In this document: one piece after another, positions 59,267 to 64,000 of the stretch
Layout: every line of letters begins with the position of its first letter
How positions within the stretch are numbered: the stretch's first letter is position 1
NCBI GenBank assembly: GCA_037367405.1
Contig: JAZKJV010009788.1
Location: 310,001-374,000, forward strand
DNA length: 64,000 bases
Reading direction: 5' to 3'
Origin: Ottelia alismoides
Lineage: Eukaryota; Streptophyta; Magnoliopsida; Alismatales; Hydrocharitaceae
Notes under the pieces: generated by a model
The model's input: the letters and a program-made list of their open reading frames with translations, nothing else
Database searches by the model: none
Told to the model about the DNA's origin: nothing
Translations under genes and position numbers: made by a program

Positions 59267-61430
59267 TGTTGGAGTATGTGTCATATGTAAGATGGGTAAA
59301 TGGGTTCTTCCAAGATCCAGTTACCACATCCAATTGTTAGTCCCACATCTAACAATGGTGGGACTTAGAGGGTCTGTAGAGGCTATATAAGAAGACCCAG
59401 ACCCCAGTATCAGATGAGAAAAGGCAATAGACACATATGGCCCATTGAGGCCTTCTCCCGTTGTTTCATCTCGCTCCTTAGAGAGTAGGGTTCCACGTAA
59501 AAATCTCGGTGTTCCAAGTTTATCATTATGTAGTTCATGCTCTGTTTATCAATTCGTGTCCGCATTCTTTATTTTCTAACATGGTATTAGGGCGGGTTCG
59601 ATACTCGAGGAGTAATTGTTCGTCGTTTGTTCGAGATTCAATTTTGGCATTTTGATCTTGAAAATTGTTGTTGTTCATTCAAGTTCAAGATCAAGTTCTA
59701 GGGTTTCTTTCTGAAACCTAATTCTGCAGTCACGGGATTCTTGTTCAAGTTCTGGGGGTTTTCAAGATCTCTAGGGTTTACTAAAATAGATCTACATATC
59801 CTAAAGATCTCTCCATGACTGATCCTCCTTCGCACAAGCTCCAGGCGCTGCAGTTTCAAAAAAATGAAAAAGGGGCCGAATGCAGGGCCACCTCCATACA
59901 GCAGGAGGCGGACACCTCCACCACGACGGGCTACAAGGTGACATCAAGGCGGAGGCGGCGGCAAAAGTACCTCCCCAGGCAACGGCGCACCTATCCCAGG
60001 CCCCTATCCCAGGCGGTGAAAACTGCACCCTCCAGTCGGCGACGACGGCGGCTCCAGGCGGAGCCCCTCCAATATCGTGCGGCTCCAGGCAGCACACAGA
60101 GCTTGCCTTCCTCTTCAACAGCATCTCCAGTCGCATCTCCACGCGGTGGAGCTCCTCCTCTCGAAGCCAACGCAGCGGTGGTGCACCATCGTGCCGCCCT
60201 GTATCACCCAGGAGGTGTTGCATCTACTCCATGCAGAGCTACGGTCATCAGTAGGCGATCAACCCTCTTCCATGATGGCTCTCCAAGCGATTCATCGCAA
60301 CTCTAGGTACCTCCCTCTCCAACTTCCAGTGCATAGATCGATAGCCCCATGGACGGGTGGCGGCAGTGGGTTCTCCCGAAGGGAACCCTAGTAGCGAGAG
60401 GGGGCTTGATCTGATATTTAGAAAAAGGGGGGTTCTTTCCTTTTTTATTGCCCAACAAACCTGCTACCCTTAAAAAAGAGAGAAAAAGAAGGTGCACTTT
60501 TGATGGGTCATAAGTTTGAATAAAAAGAAAAAGAAAAGAGCCCAAAGTTGGTCTACTAATGTTATTAAAAAAAGAGAGCGTTGGGCCTTTTTGGTCGAGA
60601 CTTTTTGTTCAAAAAAGGGAAAGAAAAAGAGATGTCGTACAAAAAATGTACAAAAACGTGTTGCTGAGGATGAAATGGATCAAAGAAGAAGATGCTAACA
60701 CGGCTTTCTTTCACCGGCTGGCTAGCGGAAGGAAGCGTAAGAATGCGATTCGATCTATTTCCATTAATGGGGCATCTTGTGTGGGGGACAGAGAAATGGG
60801 GAAAGCAATTGTTGATTACTTCAAGAGCTTCATGGCGAGCGGTCCCCGAGGTCGTGGCGTTGGCAGGGGAGTGGGGCCCCTTCGCTCTCTGGGGCGGATT
60901 GTGAGATGTTGACTAGGCCGATTTCCATGGATGAAACTAAGGTGGCCGTGTGGGAGTTAAATGTTGAGGGCTCCCGGGCCCTGATGGCTTCTCCATGGCT
61001 TTCTATCGCGATTTCTGGGAGATTGTGGGCGTGGATGTCTTTGAGGTCGTGACTGAGTTCTGCAGTGGGAATAAGGGGTTTGATCGGATTAATAGGGTCA
61101 TCTTGCTGCTTATCCCTAAGTTCCCCGCGGCTGAGAGTATTGGGGATTTTCAGCCAATTTCGATTTCTAACGCCATCTATCTTATTGTGGCCAAGGTGTT
61201 GGCTCGGAGGCTCGCGTTGGTCCTTCAGTCGATTGTTTCTCCGTTTCAGGCTTCTTTTATCCGTGGTAGGCAAATCTCTGATTGCGTTGTGATGGCTGTT
61301 GAGCTGGTAGCGGATTGGAAGAGCTCGGGGAAAAAGGGGGTGCTTTGGAAGATCGAATTTGCCAAGGCTTATGACAGCCTTGACTGGAGCTTTTTGTGGG
61401 AAGTCCTGCGAAGGTGTGGGTTCCCTGAGC

Positions 61431-61656
61431 CATGGCCTCAAATTTCAGCGAAATTCGGTCGAATTTCTGTCGAATATCGATATCCAGTCGAAATCGAAAT
61501 TCGACCGAAATGACCGAAATGACCGAAATATGGGGGTCCTAGTACAAAAAATGACCGAAATGACCGAAATTTCAGTCGAAATTCCACCGAAATTCCATCG
61601 AAATTCTGTTTTGGTCAATACCGAAATGGTGACCGAAACCGACATTTAAGGCCTTG
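61431..61656 (+). mobile_element. hAT-type MITE, CGAAATT family, copy A5
   Basis: A 226-bp copy with a perfect 8-bp duplication CCCTGAGC at 61423-61430 and 61657-61664. The LINE protein before and after (…GFPE / WISWMRRC) shows the insertion point precisely. Confidence 0.95.
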
Positions 61657-62209
61657 CCCTGAGCTTTGGATTTCTTGGATGCGGCGATGCGTCACCACTG
61701 TGTCGTTCTCGATCTTGATTAACGGGCGGTTGGAGGGGGGCTCCTTCCAACCAAGGAGGGATGCGCCAGGGGTGCCCCCTGGCCCCTCTACTCCTTGTCG
61801 TGGCGGGCGACGTTTTGGCTCGTATGGTTGTCCGTGTCATTGAGGGCGGTCTTTCGAAGGGCTTCTCGAAGGGGAACCTTTCTGTGCCCTTGATTCAGTT
61901 TGCTGATGACACCATTTGCTTCACTGAGGGAGACGTTTCTGAGGTCTCTGGCATGGCGATGACCCTTGATTTGTTTAGTGAGATGTCGGGCTTGACTATG
62001 AATGCGGGCAAGTCCAAGGTTATCCCTTTTGGGATGTCGGAGTTGCTGGCGACCGAGTGCGGCAGGATTCTGGGCTCCCCTCCGGGTGAGCTTCCTATTG
62101 ATTACCTTGGTCTTCCGTTGGTGCTTGGGAGGCCCAGGCTATGGGATTGGCTTCCGCTCGTCGATAGGGTGGAGGCGTGCCTTGCTGGGTGGCGTGCGGT
62201 GCTTTTGTC

Positions 62210-62385
62210 CATGGCCTCAAATTTCAGCGAAATTCGGTCGAATTTCTGTCGAATATCGATATCCAGTCGAAATCGAAATTCGACCGAAATGACCGAAATT
62301 TCGGTCGAAATTCCACCGAAATTCCATCGAAATTCTATTTTGGTCGGTACCGAAATGGTGACCGAAACCGACATTTAAGGCCTTG
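62210..62385 (+). mobile_element. hAT-type MITE, CGAAATT family, copy A6 (internal deletion)
   Basis: A 176-bp copy with a perfect 8-bp duplication CTTTTGTC at 62202-62209 and 62386-62393. Compared with the 226-bp form it lacks 50 bp including the central GGGGGTCCTAGTAC. It keeps both ends and the 16-bp palindrome GACCGAAATTTCGGTC at 62291-62306. Confidence 0.95.
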
Positions 62386-64000
62386 CTTTTGTCGAGGGGG
62401 GGGGCCGGCTGATCCTCCTCAAGGCGGTGCTTTCCTCTATCCCTATTTTCTTCCTATCGAATCGTTATATGCCAGTTGGGATCCGGAAGCGTATTGAGGG
62501 GTGTATGCGCAGATTTCTCCGGGGTGAAGTGGGGCGGTGGGGGGTGGCATTCACCTTGTGGCGTGGGATGAGGTGGTCAGGGGGAAGCATGAAGGGGGTT
62601 TGGGTGTGAGGAGTTTGGAGCTTGTTAATAAGGCCTTTTTCCTCAAGTGGGCTAGCAGGATCTGGGGCAAGGGTGGGACCTTCTTTACAGATGTGCTTCG
62701 GCAGATCCATGGAGTGGGTAGTGGGGGGGAGAGGCTGGTTGGTGCTGATACTCATTTTTGGCGTGGGGTACGGGAGTTTTTTGAAAGGCATAGATCGTTG
62801 TTTAAGCCAGTGCTGGGGAATGGGGACTCGTTTAGCTTTTGGAATGACAAGTGGTTGGGAGGGGATCCTCTGTGTGTTCGTTACCCGTGGCTGTTTGCAT
62901 TGGCGGCTAACAAGGGTGCCTCTGTCGCCTCTTGCTGGGCGGAGGGGTGTTGGTGTCCGCGGTTTGTGGCAAGCTTCTCGGACCAAAGATTTGAAGACTT
63001 TCGTTCTCTTCTCGACTGCCTCGATGCGGCTGGTAGGCCTTCTGAGGGGCGGGATCACTGGTTGTGGAGGGACGGCAGTTTTTCCACGCGCAAGGCCTAT
63101 GATGCGATGGCCCTTCCTTTGCGCGGGGGCTCGGACTTGTTGGTGAGAGATTGCTGGTTCTTTTAGGGGCTAAGGCTTCCTGAGCGCCTCGGGTTCTTCT
63201 TATGGCTCTTTCGCAGGAGAAGGTTGTTGACGAGAGATCGTTGCACGAAGTTTATTGCCAATGTTTCCAATCTCTGTGGCCTTTGTGTGTCGGCGGTGGA
63301 ATCCTTAGAGCACTTATTCTTTGAATGCCCCACGGTGAGGGGGTGCGGGAGGATGCTAGCTTGGTTTGGGTGAATAAGGTTAGCATGGAGGCCTTCTATG
63401 ACTCCTTGGTTCGTAACAGGAACAGGGTGAGGAAAGATCTTTTGATGCCAGTGGCAAGATTATGGGCAATTTGGCATGGTCGTAATGAGGTCGTCTTCTC
63501 AAACCAAAGGTTCTACAAGGAGAACGTGATTATCCAAAGCGCAAGGTTGGTGGAGGACTGGGATGCGTCGTAGGACTTGGCGTTGTTCTCATTTGCTTGT
63601 GGGCGTGGTGGAGGTGTTGTTCCCTCATTGTACAGTTCTTTTACCTTGTTTTTATAATTCAGTTTTCTTTTCTTTCTCTTTAATATATTGGGGTGAACAC
63701 CAAAGAGTGTCTCCCCCTTTTTTGGACTTCAAAAAAAAGTATAAAAAATTATGAGAATAGCCAAAAAATGAAATGGCTTATTAAAAAAGTGTGATGGCTA
63801 TTAAAATAATTAAAATAGCCGAGAAAAATTATTTTAGAGAAAAGCTAAGAAAAATTGTGATGGCTTATGTGATGTTATGTTTCCCCATTTTCTTGACTTC
63901 TCCCAACTTGGTTGACGTCATTGTTTTCCGACAAGTATGGGAGAAAGGGGGAGTATAGTGTAGAGTACTACGGCATCATACAGCATCATCACTCTGATGA

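Larger units (their letters stand above)
60985..63570 (+). pseudogene. L5 reverse transcriptase and C-terminal region
   Basis: RT blocks are FYRDFWEIV (about 61000), ISISNAIYLIVAKVLARRL, FIRGRQISDCV and EFAKAYDSLDW (about 61347). After the MITE at 61431 come MRQGCPLAPLLL (61761) and the intact active-site block IQFADDTICF (about 61894). YLGLPLVLGRPRLWDWLPL leads to the second MITE at 62210. LSSIPIFFLSNRYMPVGIRKR follows it, then a shift, the post-RT region (GGLGVRSLELVNKAFFLKWA) and, after a stop at 63164, a decayed zinc region. Confidence 0.85.
60656..63739 (+). mobile_element. L1-type LINE, 5'-truncated, copy L5
   Basis: The LINE starts near the linker before reverse transcriptase (KWIKEEDANTAFFHRLASG, about 60671) and continues through RT to zf-RVT and an A-rich end at 63731-63738. 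Imperfect flanks GTACAAAAAATGTA / GTATAAAAAATTAT look like its target duplication. Two CGAAATT MITEs are inserted in the RT region. Further damage includes a shift near 60860, a shift near 62520 and a TAG at 63164. It is a different subfamily from L1/L2. Confidence 0.88.
59267..64000 (+). mobile_element. Family H LTR retrotransposon, 5' part, holding LINE L5
   Basis: The 5' LTR is 59267-59581 (315 bp, TGTTGGAGTATG to TTTCTAACA). It has a TATA box (TATATAA, 59384-59390) and is followed by the decayed tRNA-Met primer site TGGTATTAGGGCGGG at 59582. The interior continues to about 60655, is interrupted by LINE L5 to about 63739, and resumes to the window end. There it matches 940-1080 of the first copy ('gacttctcccaacttggttgacgtcattgttttc'). 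The 163-codon frame at 59815 is low-complexity and not convincing as protein. Confidence 0.85.

Noticed and set aside
59815..60306. 163-codon frame downstream of the family H primer site as a gag-like protein
   Set aside because: It is Arg/Ser/Pro-rich and low in complexity, has equally open frames overlapping it, and is not conserved as a frame in the other family H copies.

Overview
The window is nuclear DNA of a flowering plant, in a stretch made almost entirely of transposable elements inserted into one another. The evidence is plant-type LTR retrotransposons primed by initiator tRNA-Met (TGGTATCAGAGC sites), L1-like LINEs with the plant zf-RVT C-terminus, RTE-like LINEs, a tRNA-derived SINE and several hAT-type DNA elements. 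The species or clade cannot be told from this sequence. No complete host gene was found. The only host-gene candidates are two exon-like segments on the minus strand (46485-46594 and 4682-4822) whose phases fit each other across a gap of about 41.7 kb.

Layout. 1-2205: 3' part of a non-coding LTR element (family H), cut by a hAT element (2206-3572) that keeps a broken BED zinc-finger exon. 5261-6239: a large hAT-like element. 6661-9101: LINE L1. 9172-11110: family H and RTE pieces. 11690-13380: an old tandem duplication with two SINEs between the copies. 14440-15420: antisense LINE piece. 16265-18880: degenerate RTE-type LINE. 19112-19903: hAT element built of CGCCTCGAGGCG repeats. 19985-23034: full-length family H element on the minus strand. 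25866-36738: family H element whose right LTR is split by a degenerate Ty3/gypsy element (28112-36619), which itself holds LINE L2 and a small hAT MITE. 37646-42888: Ty1/copia element with 150-bp LTRs, a CATAC target duplication and a MITE in gag. 43590-46100: degenerate minus-strand LTR element. 46799-52550: LINE L3. 54540-57210: degenerate copia. 57800-59266: LINE and copia scraps. 59267-64000: family H element holding LINE L5, which holds two more MITEs.

The most interesting signal is a set of small hAT-like families that share CA(A/T)G...C(A/T)TG ends and 8-bp target duplications, while each is filled with its own short palindrome: CCGAAATTTCGG, CCGATATATCGG, CCGACTAGTCGG or CGCCTCGAGGCG. 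Three of these are the same CCGA/TCGG half-sites around a different self-complementary 4-base core. The CTAG family still carries the N-terminal DNA-binding BED finger of its transposase. This suggests related transposases whose binding sites have diversified by core switching. That interpretation is inference; the repeats, ends and target duplications are read directly from the sequence.

No proteins here form a working pathway. The retrotransposon frames are interrupted by stops, frameshifts or insertions, except for the 5'-truncated LINE L2 frame, which is open but has a damaged reverse transcriptase active site.
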